Notes under the pieces: model-generated
What the model was told of the DNA's origin: nothing
What the model saw: the letters and a program-made list of their open reading frames with translations, nothing else
Database searches by the model: none
Assembly (NCBI RefSeq): GCF_011764545.1
Contig: NZ_AP022870.1
Location: forward strand, 2,836,001-2,900,000
Length of the DNA: 64,000 bases
Direction: 5' to 3'
Source: Phytohabitans flavus
GTDB lineage: Bacteria > Actinomycetota > Actinomycetes > Mycobacteriales > Micromonosporaceae
Position numbers and translations under genes: made by a program
Part shown: one piece after another, positions 63,895-64,000 of the stretch
Position numbering within the stretch: the first letter of the stretch is position 1
How the letters are laid out: each line of letters starts with the position of its first letter

Positions 63895-64000
63895 GTGCGC
63901 GGTGACCTGACCCGGTCGCTCTTCGCGGCCCTGATCGCAGTCGCTACCGTCGCCGCCCCCGCACCAGCCCGGGCGGCGTCGCTCGACTGCGGGCGCCCCA
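63895..64000 (+). CDS. Secreted protein, 5' part only
   Basis: The frame starts at GTG 63895 and runs off the window. The first 35 residues are a typical signal peptide: VRGDLTRSLFAALIAVATVA, then APAPARA-ASLDCGRP with cleavage after ARA. A CACAAT at 63883-63888 lies six bases before the GTG, fitting a leaderless message. The mature protein is unknown. Confidence 0.65.
   Translation, partial: MRGDLTRSLFAALIAVATVAAPAPARAASLDCGRP

Overview
The window is about 73% GC (my estimate) and tightly packed. It has GTG starts, GTGA/ATGA overlaps, ECF sigma factors, several DUF families typical of actinomycetes, and heptosyltransferase-like GT9 genes with C-terminal cysteine clusters. This suggests a filamentous actinomycete, most likely Micromonosporaceae (Phytohabitans/Actinoplanes/Dactylosporangium-like); the genus is inference. 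I see no rRNA, tRNA, CRISPR array or intact IS element.

Layout. 1-730: decayed DNA (SEC-C protein remnant, repeat copy). 732-5339: SDR oxidoreductase and SigG-like sigma factor, divergent from a large LuxR (LAL) regulator. 5391-9240: lipoprotein genes and a GT39-like membrane protein. 9318-14578: one operon of SigE-family sigma factor, membrane sensor, lipoprotein, adaptor, ABC ATPase and MacB-like permease. 14860-17970: membrane-anchored Mrr-like nuclease, secreted ricin-lectin/beta-helix protein behind a LacI-type promoter, DsbA-like protein. 18003-18816: gene fragments around a repeat. 18933-22699: tetronate kinase and erythronate-dehydrogenase pair, dioxygenase, small membrane protein. 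22700-24935: VapC remnant, 69-bp tandem repeat, secreted lysozyme-like protein, strong terminator, several large inverted repeats. 24936-30050: methyltransferase, NmrA/AraC pair, ArsR/MFS pair, small acidic protein. 30067-44912: glycan locus (sulfotransferase, GT4, GT9 x3, GT39-like, GT2, HldE-type heptose kinase/nucleotidyltransferase), interrupted by MOSC, HNH and transposase remnants and by two copies of a composite repeat. 44930-50814: quinone reductase, TRM11-like and DUF574 methyltransferases, DUF4236 protein, ClpC-like ATPase. 50826-57440: PadR and membrane protein, sodium:solute symporter with LacI regulator, DUF2975/HTH pair. 57489-62568: Hsp70-WD40 fusion convergent with a five-gene operon that looks like a type VII secretion (WXG100/EspG-side) effector locus. 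62590-64000: MFS transporter and the start of a secreted protein.

Two features cut across the window. First, at least twelve genes are broken by one missing base in a G or C run of three to five. Adding one base restores a protein that ends sensibly and usually overlaps the next start, so most of these look like consensus errors rather than pseudogenes. Second, a dispersed composite repeat (with a conserved hairpin) occurs in five places, always between genes and often beside truncated genes.
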